Origin: Chryseobacterium sp. Leaf201
GTDB taxonomy: Bacteria; Bacteroidota; Bacteroidia; Flavobacteriales; Weeksellaceae
DNA: 64,000 nt
Assembly (NCBI RefSeq): GCF_001421435.1
Contig: NZ_LMKA01000013.1
Coordinates: forward strand, 1 to 64,000
Direction of reading: 5' to 3'
The notes under the pieces are model-generated. The model did no database searches. It had not been told where the DNA came from and saw only the letters and a list, made by a program, of their open reading frames with translations. Shown in pieces: positions 44,930 to 53,554 of the stretch (position 1 is its first letter; each line of letters begins with the position of its first letter). The translations under genes and the position numbers were made by a program.

Positions 44930-45664
44930 CGTTAAGTCAAGTTCATCAAAATCTTTAATTTCAGATAACAGAACAGGTTTCTGAGCCTTAATTTTTGTCC
45001 AGGTTTCTTTAAACACCTCTTCTCCGCTGTCTGCATCCTTGTTTGTATTTTCCCTGAACTGCTTTTTACCGGTCAGGAAATTGATACTCGTTTCGCTGTT
45101 GATCACCGGACCGAAATTATCACTGGAATCATACCCTGTCAGCTGGAAATCAGAATTCCTGTACTGGAAAGTGTAGGTCCAGTAACCATATCTCCCGTGC
45201 CCGTAGTGGATAAATAATTTATTCTTTTCTATCGATACGTCAAGCTCCGGGGCAAAGTAAACGCCGCCGTCTTCATTTTCTGAGGAAAAACAGGCCTTAT
45301 TTTCATTGATCAGCTGGTAGCTGTTGTTTTTGGTTTTAAACAGTACGATAATCCCGCGGCGGTTCCGGTCCAGTGTTCCGCGGTCTTTATCAGTAACCAC
45401 CTTATCTTTTTCTGTTCCTTTGATGATCAGGATGTAGTCATTTATTCCGTCGTTATTCAGGTCTCCCTGAACTTCGTCAAAAAGCACAAACCCTTTCGGC
45501 AGGAAATCCGCCGGTTTTTTCTTTTCCTCAACGTTTATGTGGTCTTCCACTGCTTTTTCAAGGGACAGTGCTTCATTTCCTGCAGCAGGCGGCAGTTTAT
45601 CTTTTTTTGATTCTTTACAGCCTGCCGAAAACATCAGGGCAATTATTAAAACGCATCTCCTCAT
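44927..45664 (-). CDS. Lipoprotein with a DxNxDGxxD-type calcium loop
   Basis: A 245-residue protein starting MRRCVLII with a lipobox near SAGC (Cys16). The body has DLNNDGINDYILII, an FG-GAP-like Ca2+ loop usual in surface-bound or extracellular proteins, a Lys-rich start and YGHGRYGYWTYTF before the end. No known enzyme motif. It lies 8 bp after ppc on the same strand, so it may share that transcript. I do not recognise the family. Confidence 0.75.
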   Translation of the reverse strand: MRRCVLIIALMFSAGCKESKKDKLPPAAGNEALSLEKAVEDHINVEEKKKPADFLPKGFVLFDEVQGDLNNDGINDYILIIKGTEKDKVVTDKDRGTLDRNRRGIIVLFKTKNNSYQLINENKACFSSENEDGGVYFAPELDVSIEKNKLFIHYGHGRYGYWTYTFQYRNSDFQLTGYDSSDNFGPVINSETSINFLTGKKQFRENTNKDADSGEEVFKETWTKIKAQKPVLLSEIKDFDELDLT

Positions 45665-45672
45665 TATTAAGT

Positions 45673-48207
45673 TTAAGCTGAATTCCTGCTTGCATTAATA
45701 TTCCCGAACAGTGAACGCATCACCAGTTTCTCATATGCTTCCCTGTTTCCTTCGCCTTTCTGGATTTTCATCAAAGCATACTGCTGGATGCTCAACAACG
45801 GCAATACGATCTTTTCACGGATTTTCACGGATTTTCTTGATAGGGCATCTTCTTCCTGAAGCATGGTAAACCCGGTAAGTTCCAGCATAATTTCTTTGGA
45901 AAGCCGGTATTCATCAAACAGGACCGTCCAGAACGGGCCGAATTTAGGATTGTTTTTAATGTAATAGGTCAGCGGGAAATATGTTTTGTTCATGCTCATC
46001 ATAGAGTTGAGCACCAGCGTCCTGAAGAAATCCGAACCTTTGTACAATTCTCTTACTTCATCAAACCTTCCCTGTTCCTTCAGCTGCTGCATGGCAAACC
46101 CGAAACCGAAAAATCCGGGGACATTCTGTTTCAGCTGTGCCCACGACCCAACAAACGGGATTGCTCGCAGGTCTTCAAATTTCAGCTCATTTCCGCCGCC
46201 TCTTTTTGATGGGCGGCTTCCGATATTGGTCCTTCCGTAATATTCCAGCGTACTCATTTCCTGAAGATAAGGCACAAACATAGGGTGCGCTTTCAGGTCT
46301 GAATATTTCTGATAGCTGATCTCGGATAGTTCTATCATCAGGGCCCGCTCTTCTTCCGTTAAATCTTTTTTGGCATTTTTAAAGACATCATTTTCCACGC
46401 CGGCGGTCAGAAGCTGCTCAAAATTGTATTTCGCCTGTTCCTTGTTCCCGAAAATACTGGTAATGGTCTGTCCCTGAATCGTTAATTCAATTTTATTATT
46501 GGCAATGGTACTTCCCTGTGAGGCATAGAAATCATGCGTTTTTCCGCCTCCCCTTGCCGGCGGTCCACCTCTGCCGTCAAAAAAGACCACTTTAATCCCG
46601 TTCTTTTCAGAAAGTGCGGTAAGAAGTTCTTTGGCTTTGTAAATCTCCCAGTTGGCTTTCAGGTATCCGCCGTCTTTGGTTCCGTCTGAAAAGCCCAGCA
46701 TAATGGTCTGCTGGTTCCCTCTTCCTGCCAGATGTTTCTGGTAAACCGGGTTCTTGTACAGCTCGCTCATCACATTTTCTGCATTGGCCAGGCCTTCCAT
46801 GGTTTCAAAAAGCGGAACGATATCCATATTGATTTCTTCATCCCGGTACCCGCATATTTTAAAGAATGCATAGACATTCATCACGTCCTTCACCGCATCG
46901 GAATTGGAAATAATGTAGCGGTTCATCCCTCTGGTGCCGTTCATCTGCTGGATTTGGGATATCTGCGTAACGGTTAGTAAAGTATCTTTAACAACATCTT
47001 CAAAGTCTTCCGGATTAACCGTTTCCGACCTCTGAATCAGTTGACTGAACTTTTCTTCATAGCCAGCCTCTGTATTCCCGGATGTTTTAGCAAAAACCTC
47101 ATCAATAACTGCCTGATGAATCCTGCTGTCCTGCCGGACATCCAATGTGGCAAAGTGGGTCCCGAAAATCTTCACGCGGTCCCTGAAATCAGTCAGCAGA
47201 TCCAGGAACAATGAGTTGTGCTCTTCTACGACAATCTTCTCAGCCTCATCAATTCTTCTGATGATATCTTCTGCCGTAATCTTTTCATTCCTGAAAATGG
47301 CCGCATACAGTTCATTGCTTAATTTCCCCAGAACTTCGGAAACGCCTCTGAAGCTGAGCCTTCTCCGCACGGATTTAAGGTTATTATAATAGGCTTTTAA
47401 AATCGCGGAATGAAGTTCTTCCGCTACTCTTTTGGTAACGTCTGCGGTAACGAAAGGGTTTCCGTCGCGATCACCTCCGGGCCAGAATCCCAGCTGGATC
47501 AGGTCTTCATGCAGATGGAAATGGCTGGTGCCGAAATTTGATTTGATCTTGGTAAAAAGTTCCCCGATGGTATCGTAATACACATACCTCAGATAATAGA
47601 TGATGCTCATGGCTTCATCAATAGGCGTCGGCTTTTCCTTATTGACAAAAGGGGTTTTTCCCAATTGCTGGAGCAGCATGTCAATATCCGTTACTGAATC
47701 TTTGGTGATGGCATTCCTGAGATCGTGCAGGATTCTCTGTACGGAATTGGGATAAAACTGTGTAGGGTGCGCCGTAAAAACAATTTTAACGGCAAAGTCC
47801 TTCAGTTTTTCACGTACTTTTTCAAGCTTATGATCCTGCAGCGAACGTTCATATAAATTGGTTACCGTTCCTTTATCGCTTTCCGAATGCAGGCTTGGAA
47901 AAGCCGCATCTTCAATACTGTCGAACAGGACTACCTGCCTTTCAATATACTGGATGATCTTAAAAAGCAGTTCAAGCTTCTGTTCTTCCGTCTGTAAATC
48001 GGTATGGTTTTTAAAAAATTCTTCTACGATTTCTTCAGGGGTCTTTCCTGCTTCGTAACCGGCTTTGCTTTCTTCGCAAAGAAACGGAAGGAGCATCCCG
48101 ATGTTGGTCATTTTATCATAAGGCAGGCTCATAAACAATGAATTGTAGATCTGGAATTTATTTTCCACAATTTGCCTGAATTTTTCTGCGCGTCGGTCGT
48201 GTCTCAT
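45673..48207 (-). CDS. ppc: Phosphoenolpyruvate carboxylase
   Basis: An 844-residue cytosolic enzyme that adds bicarbonate to PEP, giving oxaloacetate to refill the TCA cycle. Catalytic motifs: VFTAHPTQ (His147, E. coli His138), GGDRDGNP, FDGRGGPPARGGG, GSRPSKRG and the C-terminal NINASRNSA (for E. coli AAGMRNTG). Compared with proteobacterial enzymes HPTQ replaces HPTE and PP replaces SI after FxGRGG, apparently lineage variants. A perfect promoter lies just before the ATG, which makes a nearly leaderless mRNA likely. A lipoprotein gene follows. Confidence 0.95.
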   Translation of the reverse strand: MRHDRRAEKFRQIVENKFQIYNSLFMSLPYDKMTNIGMLLPFLCEESKAGYEAGKTPEEIVEEFFKNHTDLQTEEQKLELLFKIIQYIERQVVLFDSIEDAAFPSLHSESDKGTVTNLYERSLQDHKLEKVREKLKDFAVKIVFTAHPTQFYPNSVQRILHDLRNAITKDSVTDIDMLLQQLGKTPFVNKEKPTPIDEAMSIIYYLRYVYYDTIGELFTKIKSNFGTSHFHLHEDLIQLGFWPGGDRDGNPFVTADVTKRVAEELHSAILKAYYNNLKSVRRRLSFRGVSEVLGKLSNELYAAIFRNEKITAEDIIRRIDEAEKIVVEEHNSLFLDLLTDFRDRVKIFGTHFATLDVRQDSRIHQAVIDEVFAKTSGNTEAGYEEKFSQLIQRSETVNPEDFEDVVKDTLLTVTQISQIQQMNGTRGMNRYIISNSDAVKDVMNVYAFFKICGYRDEEINMDIVPLFETMEGLANAENVMSELYKNPVYQKHLAGRGNQQTIMLGFSDGTKDGGYLKANWEIYKAKELLTALSEKNGIKVVFFDGRGGPPARGGGKTHDFYASQGSTIANNKIELTIQGQTITSIFGNKEQAKYNFEQLLTAGVENDVFKNAKKDLTEEERALMIELSEISYQKYSDLKAHPMFVPYLQEMSTLEYYGRTNIGSRPSKRGGGNELKFEDLRAIPFVGSWAQLKQNVPGFFGFGFAMQQLKEQGRFDEVRELYKGSDFFRTLVLNSMMSMNKTYFPLTYYIKNNPKFGPFWTVLFDEYRLSKEIMLELTGFTMLQEEDALSRKSVKIREKIVLPLLSIQQYALMKIQKGEGNREAYEKLVMRSLFGNINASRNSA

Positions 48208-48211
48208 ATAA

Positions 48212-48242
48212 CAAATGTAGGGGATTTTGGTTTGAATTCAAA
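48212..48242 (-). promoter_or_regulatory. Perfect promoter abutting the ppc start codon
   Basis: Minus strand: TTTG (48239-48242), exactly 19 nt, TACATTTG (48212-48219), a complete match to the Bacteroidota consensus. Only 4 nt separate the last G from the ATG. Confidence 0.7.
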
Positions 48243-48273
48243 TGGTATCCTGTTAACTAATTTAAAAATAAAA

Positions 48274-48305
48274 TTGTATTTTTTTATGATTATTGATTAG
48301 TTTTG
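48274..48305 (+). promoter_or_regulatory. Promoter for the membrane protein at 48323
   Basis: TTG (48274-48276), 21 nt, TAGTTTTG (48298-48305). It overlaps a TTG start at 48293, so the ATG at 48323 is the better start. Confidence 0.55.
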
Positions 48306-48322
48306 ACAAGTTTTTAACCGGT

Positions 48323-49159
48323 ATGATCAAATTTAAATTCCATATTAAAGCGGACAATTCCTTTTCTAACATAAACCCTGTTGATGATAATGGCGGGAAT
48401 TTTCAGGCATCTGATAAAAATACGCTGAAAATCATCCTGATTATTTTCGGAGTTTTCTGCCTTGTTTGCTTAACATCTTTTATCGGCTTTTTCTCTATTG
48501 TTTTTAACGGAATCAATTCAATGAAGAAAGGTGCTGAAGAAAAGAATGAACAGTGGAAAACAATACATGCCCTGCCTGTTTTAAAATGTAAAATTTATAC
48601 CGATGAAACAGTAACCGCTCCGATTTCCGGAAGTGAAGCAGCATTTTACTTTCTGAGGATAGGAAATGAACATTATCTGAAATATGACAGTTTAAGAGCC
48701 AATACGGAAACGCAAGGAGACATACAGATCTATGAAAATTTCGATTACAGTATGATTACCAGATACCCGAAAGGAACAAAACTTTCTGTAAACGGGAATT
48801 TATACACTATTGATTTTCAGTATTCAATTATGGATACGCTTGGAAATAACAATGTTCATTTTACCGGAAAAATTGTGAACAGAAAAGAAAAAAACATCAG
48901 TATGTATGCGCCTTTCCATTCTAAAAACCATCAAATTATAGATCATTTTAAAAATGAACACCCGTGGATCAGTTCATATCTTGAAGACATCAAGGGATAT
49001 GAAAATATCATTATGGAAGAATATACCTTTAAAAACGGAGACTCTATTTATATAAAAGGTAAAATTGTAGATCATAAAATTGTTGCTTTTAATGAACATC
49101 AGATGTATACGCCTTATAAAACACAGAAACAGATCAGGGAAGAGCGTGGAATACAATAA
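48323..49159 (+). CDS. Single-span membrane protein of unknown function
   Basis: A 278-residue protein starting at MIKFKFH (ATG 48323, chosen because a promoter -7 box covers the earlier TTG at 48293). A short cytosolic part, one helix (about 37-60), then an extracytoplasmic domain beginning at KGAEEKNEQ. The segment APISGSEAAFYFLRI has a weak likeness to the GIDE/MULAN-type domain, but I would not name it. It is divergent from ppc. No homologue recognised with confidence. Confidence 0.7.
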   Translation: MIKFKFHIKADNSFSNINPVDDNGGNFQASDKNTLKIILIIFGVFCLVCLTSFIGFFSIVFNGINSMKKGAEEKNEQWKTIHALPVLKCKIYTDETVTAPISGSEAAFYFLRIGNEHYLKYDSLRANTETQGDIQIYENFDYSMITRYPKGTKLSVNGNLYTIDFQYSIMDTLGNNNVHFTGKIVNRKEKNISMYAPFHSKNHQIIDHFKNEHPWISSYLEDIKGYENIIMEEYTFKNGDSIYIKGKIVDHKIVAFNEHQMYTPYKTQKQIREERGIQ

Positions 49160-49203
49160 TGCATGATGGCTCTGTAAATCAATAATATTCTACTCTTTTA
49201 TTA

Positions 49204-49211
49204 TAATTTTG
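49204..49211 (+). promoter_or_regulatory. -7 promoter element for the lipoprotein at 49265
   Basis: TAATTTTG, a perfect TAnnTTTG, 53 nt before the ATG. No clear -33 box. Confidence 0.4.
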
Positions 49212-49264
49212 AATACCAGCACTTAATGATTAACTTTACATTTCACCGACATAATCTTTACCCC

Positions 49265-49669
49265 ATGAAAAAAATATTTATCTTCCTTGTCATGGCTTTT
49301 CTTTTTACAGCCTGTGGCGACGACTGCTATAACGCTCCTCAGCCGATTGTTTTTGAATTTGTTGATGATCAGGGCGAAAACCTGATTACCAACGGAACCC
49401 TGGATCCGTTTTCGGTGAGCGACGAAAACCAGGTGGGTATACCGCTGACCAAAACTTCTGACGGGAAGGTTATTTTAGAGAATGTCGGGGCTTACAACGG
49501 GACAAAAAACTATACGTTTTATTCTGCGGTAAGAGTTTTTAATTTTTCAATCCAGTCATCCGAATTTAAAGGAGGCTGTGACGGTTACCAGATTAATAAA
49601 TTAACGTTTACAGGAATAGGCATTGATGTAAAAGACGAACAGGGATACTATAAAATTATCCTGCAATAG
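49265..49669 (+). CDS. Small lipoprotein of unknown function
   Basis: A 134-residue lipoprotein from the ATG at 49265 (MKKIFIFL); the in-frame upstream ATG adds a non-signal extension. Lipobox FTAC gives a mature N-terminus CGDDCYNAPQ, rich in acidic and Cys residues, so it is probably on the cell surface or periplasmic face. The C-terminal half is beta-rich (VFNFSIQSSEF, GIGIDVKD). Two further cysteines (CY and GGC) could form a disulfide. Followed after 23 bp by another exported protein. No family recognised. Confidence 0.75.
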   Translation: MKKIFIFLVMAFLFTACGDDCYNAPQPIVFEFVDDQGENLITNGTLDPFSVSDENQVGIPLTKTSDGKVILENVGAYNGTKNYTFYSAVRVFNFSIQSSEFKGGCDGYQINKLTFTGIGIDVKDEQGYYKIILQ

Positions 49670-49692
49670 AACTCAGGATCATCATCAGACTC

Positions 49693-50298
49693 ATGAAAAT
49701 CATTTCAATCATCTCATTTCTGGTATCCGGTTTACTGTTCTCCCAAAATACCGTTTCCCAGGACTTTAAAAAGATTCCGGAAATCCTCGACAATCCTGAA
49801 CTTCTCTACCCTTTTATCGTCCCGGACAAGAAATACCAGTACTGGTCTGTGCTCCGCAATAATCCGGATCCTGATCTGGCCGTGATCTATGAAAGCCAGA
49901 TGCCGCAATACATGACCCTTAATGATCCGGCACCTCAGAAAGGTTTCTTTCAGAAATGTCTGAGCGAAGACTGCTTCTCTTACCTTATGGCCTGTGAAAA
50001 CGGCCGTTCCGTATATTTCTCAACCGAACAGCAGTTAAGGGATTTTATCGGATCCGTGGATAACCTTCCAGAAGCTGTTTTAATTGCCAATACATATGGT
50101 TTCAGCGTTGATTCAGCCAACAGGCCGGGCAGCTCATATAAAATAGACGACCGGTATATTTCACTGTATCTTTCAAAAACAAAAAACTGTCCGCTGACCA
50201 AGGAATCTTTCCTGATCAGAATCAACAGGAAAACCGGGAAACCGGACTCTAAAAGCAACGGCATTTATTTTAAAAGTGAAGACTGTATTACTGAGTAG
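49693..50298 (+). CDS. Exported hypothetical protein
   Basis: A 201-residue protein with a signal peptide (to about LLFSQ) and no membrane anchor. It carries three or four Cys (FQKCLSEDCF, MACENG, KNCPLT), likely in disulfides, and an aromatic-rich core. It begins 23 bp after the lipoprotein gene and is probably in the same transcript. I do not recognise the family. Confidence 0.7.
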   Translation: MKIISIISFLVSGLLFSQNTVSQDFKKIPEILDNPELLYPFIVPDKKYQYWSVLRNNPDPDLAVIYESQMPQYMTLNDPAPQKGFFQKCLSEDCFSYLMACENGRSVYFSTEQQLRDFIGSVDNLPEAVLIANTYGFSVDSANRPGSSYKIDDRYISLYLSKTKNCPLTKESFLIRINRKTGKPDSKSNGIYFKSEDCITE

Positions 50299-50513
50299 AA
50301 CCGGAAATCCAATCTTACTGACAGTGTAAAACCTTCATTGAAAATCACGGTTAAATTCCTGTGGAATAATAGATATTGCTCCTAACTGAATATTTTTATC
50401 CTTTAACTAAAATTGCGTGCTTCTTGAATGATCCCAATTACATGATCGTTTTTATTAAAGCCCGTCATCAGAATTTTAAAACTTCTTTAACGCTGTTTTC
50501 AGGGTTCATTGCG

Positions 50514-50521
50514 TACATTTG
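50514..50521 (+). promoter_or_regulatory. -7 promoter element for the iron-type alcohol dehydrogenase
   Basis: TACATTTG, a perfect TAnnTTTG, 20 nt before the ATG. No -33 box at normal spacing beyond a CTG. Confidence 0.45.
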
Positions 50522-50541
50522 GGTTAAAATAAATCAGAACA

Positions 50542-51705
50542 ATGCTTAATTTCGAGTTTAAGAATCCAACAAAAATACTTTTCGGGAAAGGGGAAATTGC
50601 TAAAATTTCCAAAGAAATTCCTGAAGATGCCAGAATACTGCTGATTTACGGCGGCGGCAGCATTAAAAACAACGGTGTGTATGACCAGGTGAGAAAAGCC
50701 CTTGCAGACCATGAGTTTTATGAGTTCGGAGGTGTACCTGCGAATCCTGAATATGAAGTCCTGATCACGGCCCTGGATTTTATCAAAGAAAAAAATATCA
50801 CTTTCCTTCTGGCAGTGGGCGGCGGTTCGGTTATCGACGGCACAAAGTTCCTGTCTGCAGCAACCAATTACGACGGCGAGCCATGGGAAATTTTAAAGAA
50901 ACTGGTACGCACTTTTGAAGGCGAAGGACTGCCGTTCGGAAGCATCCTTACGTTACCGGCAACAGGTTCTGAAATGAATTCGGGCTATGTGATTTCGAGA
51001 AGGGAAACCAATGAGAAGCTGTCTTCGGGAGGCCCGGGACTTTTCCCTCAGTTTTCAGTACTGGATCCGGAAGTGGTAAGAAGCATTCCTGAACGTCAGA
51101 TTGTAAACGGATTAACCGATGCCTATACCCACGTATTGGAACAGTATATGACCACTACTTCCCCGGCTGATCTTCAGGAGAGAATTGCCGAAAGTATCCT
51201 GATCAGCATTCAGGAAACGGCTCCGAAAGTGCTGGGCGGTGATTTCGATTATGATGCAGCCGGCAATTTTATGTGGTGCTGTACGATGGCCCTGAACGGA
51301 TTGATCCAGAAAGGCGTGATTACCGACTGGGCCGTGCATGCTATGGGACACGAGCTGACCGCTTATTTCGGAATTGACCATGCAAGGACGCTGGCTGTCA
51401 TCGCTCCCTCCCATTACCGTTACAACTTTGAATCCAAGAAAGAGAAGCTGGCGCAGTATGCAGAAAGGGTTTGGGGAATCAAAGACGGTTCAGTAGAAGA
51501 AAAAGCGGAACTTGGAATTAAAAAACTGGAAGAATTTTTCCACAGCCTTCATATTCAGACCAGGCTTTCAGAATATACGGAAGATTATAAAGGCACTGCC
51601 GAAAGGGTGGAAAAAGCATTCACGGAAAGAAACTGGCTGGGCTTAGGTGAATATAAGACACTGACTCCGCAGGATGCACGCCAGATTGTGGAAATGAGCT
51701 ATTAG
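50542..51705 (+). CDS. Iron-containing alcohol/aldehyde dehydrogenase (YqhD-like)
   Basis: A 387-residue NAD(P)H-dependent reductase of the iron-ADH family. N-terminal FKNPTKILFGKGEI, nucleotide-binding GGGSVIDGTKFL, metal ligands near GLTDAYTHVLEQY and HAMGHELTAYFGIDHARTLA (two His). The pattern is closest to YqhD, which reduces toxic aldehydes such as butanal and methylglyoxal with NADPH. Length is right (E. coli YqhD 387). It stands alone. Confidence 0.92.
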   Translation: MLNFEFKNPTKILFGKGEIAKISKEIPEDARILLIYGGGSIKNNGVYDQVRKALADHEFYEFGGVPANPEYEVLITALDFIKEKNITFLLAVGGGSVIDGTKFLSAATNYDGEPWEILKKLVRTFEGEGLPFGSILTLPATGSEMNSGYVISRRETNEKLSSGGPGLFPQFSVLDPEVVRSIPERQIVNGLTDAYTHVLEQYMTTTSPADLQERIAESILISIQETAPKVLGGDFDYDAAGNFMWCCTMALNGLIQKGVITDWAVHAMGHELTAYFGIDHARTLAVIAPSHYRYNFESKKEKLAQYAERVWGIKDGSVEEKAELGIKKLEEFFHSLHIQTRLSEYTEDYKGTAERVEKAFTERNWLGLGEYKTLTPQDARQIVEMSY

Positions 51706-51931
51706 CAAAGCCCAAAAACAGGTTGTTTGAAATTTTATTGAACAGGTTTTACAGCTTTATAAAGTCAGATGCTGAAATTTAAAACCGCTGTAAAGTTTTT
51801 AACCGGTTGCTTTCCGTATCTTTTCACCTGTATAAATTTGTCTTTTCTACAACTGTTGGTTTAAAAAAGCAGAATTTCATTACTGATATTTCAAATTTAT
51901 TTATATTTTAGCATATTCTAAAATTTGTGAA

Positions 51932-52393
51932 ATGAAAAAACAGTTACTTTTATTTGCCTTTTCAGCATTGGCGCTTACTTCCTGCGAAGATGACGATATC
52001 AAGGGTTATGAAATGGATATGATGAAAGGTGAGTGGAAAACCAGCAAGACAGAACTTGTTTCCGGAAAAGACGATAAAACGGTAATTGACACCACGGTTC
52101 CTATGGGTTGCTCTGCAAAAAATATTACGGAGTACAGAACGGATTATTATGCATCATATTCCGCCTATGCAGGAGTGGGTACAGATTGCCAGCTAAGTGC
52201 TAAGTCAGAAGGAACTTACGAGTACAATGCCGAAACCAAGGAACTGATTATTAAATATGATAATGACAGCTCCAGAAAATATCAGGTGGTTGTGCTTACA
52301 AGCTCTGAGATGAAACTGAAACAGATGTTCGGGAATGTTGATGAAGACGGAGACCAGATTATAGACGTAACGTATATCTCGTATAAAAGATAA
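51932..52393 (+). CDS. Lipocalin-like lipoprotein
   Basis: A 153-residue lipoprotein: lipobox LTSC (Cys18), then EDDD and a GEWKTSKTELV start, as in the lipocalin-like family of Bacteroidota. The body is beta-rich with a late acidic DEDGDQIIDVTYISY end. A single Cys pair (GCSAK, TDCQL) may bridge. It binds or shields a small ligand by family analogy; nothing more is visible. A truncated relative lies at 53301-53501. Ends at a strong terminator. Confidence 0.75.
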   Translation: MKKQLLLFAFSALALTSCEDDDIKGYEMDMMKGEWKTSKTELVSGKDDKTVIDTTVPMGCSAKNITEYRTDYYASYSAYAGVGTDCQLSAKSEGTYEYNAETKELIIKYDNDSSRKYQVVVLTSSEMKLKQMFGNVDEDGDQIIDVTYISYKR

Positions 52394-52408
52394 CTTAAGA
52401 TAAAACAG

Positions 52409-52433
52409 ACTCCCGAATTTCCGGGAGTTTTTT
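52409..52433 (+). terminator. Terminator of the lipocalin-like gene
   Basis: Stem ACTCCCG/CGGGAGT with a 6-nt loop and TTTTTT. Confidence 0.85.
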
Positions 52434-52474
52434 ATGAAAAAGAATTTTAATAGAAAATAAAAAGTATTAAAAAA

Positions 52475-53131
52475 ATGAAGAAGACTTTAACGGCATTTCT
52501 ATTGCTGACCTTTGCCCTTTTCTTTTCACAGGAAAAAAAGCCGATGTTCTGGCAGGACATCCAGAACTTCAAAAAAACGGATCAGGAAACCGCACCGCCG
52601 AAAGATGCCATTCTGTTAGTCGGAAGCTCGTCTTTTACCAAATGGACTGATGTTGACCGGTACTTTCCGGGTAAAACCATTATCAACAGAGGTTTCGGAG
52701 GCTCCAGGCTGACCGATCTCAACGATTATGCTGATGACCTGTTAAACCCTTATCAGCCCAAACAGATCATTGTGTATTGCGGGGAAAATGATTTCGCCGA
52801 CAATGATAAGCTTAAAGCAGATGTTGTGGTTGACCGTTTTAAAACATTTTATAAAAAAATCAGGTCCCGGTTTCCGAAAATTGAGGTAGATTATATTTCC
52901 ATCAAATATTCTCGGAGCCGCGAAAAACTCTGGCCACAGATGAAAGAAGCAAATAAAAAAATTGCCGCTTTCATGAAAAAGGAGCCTAATGCAGAATTTA
53001 TTGACATCACTGAAGTTATGCAGGATGCCAACGGAAAAGTAAGGAACGATCTTTTTGTGGAAGATCTGCTTCATATGACACCGGAAGGATATCAGCTCTG
53101 GACTTCGGTTATGATGCCTTATATGAAATAA
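52475..53131 (+). CDS. SGNH/GDSL-family secreted hydrolase
   Basis: A 218-residue esterase-type enzyme with a signal peptide (to about LFFSQ). Motifs: VGSSSFTKW (nucleophile Ser in block I), NRGFGGSRL (Gly), CGENDFADN (Asn) and DLLHMTPEGY (Asp/His), the SGNH set, close to acyl-esterases and platelet-activating-factor acetylhydrolase-like enzymes. It would act on acetyl or acyl groups of lipids or glycans outside the inner membrane. Substrate unknown. It has its own terminator. Confidence 0.85.
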   Translation: MKKTLTAFLLLTFALFFSQEKKPMFWQDIQNFKKTDQETAPPKDAILLVGSSSFTKWTDVDRYFPGKTIINRGFGGSRLTDLNDYADDLLNPYQPKQIIVYCGENDFADNDKLKADVVVDRFKTFYKKIRSRFPKIEVDYISIKYSRSREKLWPQMKEANKKIAAFMKKEPNAEFIDITEVMQDANGKVRNDLFVEDLLHMTPEGYQLWTSVMMPYMK

Positions 53132-53196
53132 AAATAAGCAGTATATCTGTTGTTGATGTAATACAAAGAAAAAAAGGAATTTACATTAATTATTAT

Positions 53197-53230
53197 AAAA
53201 GCTGTCTCATCAGGGTGAGACAGCTTTTTT
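53197..53230 (+). terminator. Terminator of the SGNH hydrolase gene
   Basis: Stem AAAAGCTGTCTCA/TGAGACAGCTTTT with a short loop and TTTTTT. Confidence 0.85.
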
Positions 53231-53300
53231 ATGTATAATAAGGATGACTCGCTAAAAATGCTTTGAATACCTGTATATTGAGTACAATCTATAACCTTTC

Positions 53301-53501
53301 ATGATTAGCGGAAACTGTGAAAATCACGGAACAGAAACACAGCCTTATTCTTATGATGCGGTGCAGAAAAAATTAGTCATAGACGGAGAAACTATTGAAG
53401 TAGTAAGTATTAACAATAATAAACTGCAGCTTGTAGAAGCTTATGAAGATATAAACGGAGATAACGTTGATGACAAATTTATTCTTTACTTGGTAAAATA
53501 A
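53301..53501 (+). pseudogene. 5'-truncated remnant of a lipocalin-like lipoprotein
   Basis: A 66-codon frame with no signal peptide. YDAVQKKLVIDGETIEV... and ...EDINGDNVDDKFILYLVK align with the C-terminal half of the lipocalin-like protein at 51932-52393 (YNAETKELIIK... and VDEDGDQIIDVTYISYK), so both end in the same strand. In-frame stop codons lie just upstream and a terminator directly before it cuts off transcription. It is either a decayed paralogue or a very short free-standing gene; I favour decay. Confidence 0.6.
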
Positions 53502-53504
53502 AGC

Positions 53505-53536
53505 AAAAAACTCCCGGCATTACCCGGGAGTTTTTT
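53505..53536. terminator. Bidirectional terminator
   Basis: Stem AAAAAACTCCCGG/CCGGGAGTTTTTT with a 6-nt loop, between the truncated gene and the converging helicase gene. Confidence 0.85.
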
Positions 53537-53554
53537 GTTCTGTATAAATACTGT

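Noticed and set aside
48293..48322. TTG start giving ten extra residues on the single-span membrane protein
   Set aside because: A TAGTTTTG promoter box covers this start, so it would lie at or before the transcription start.
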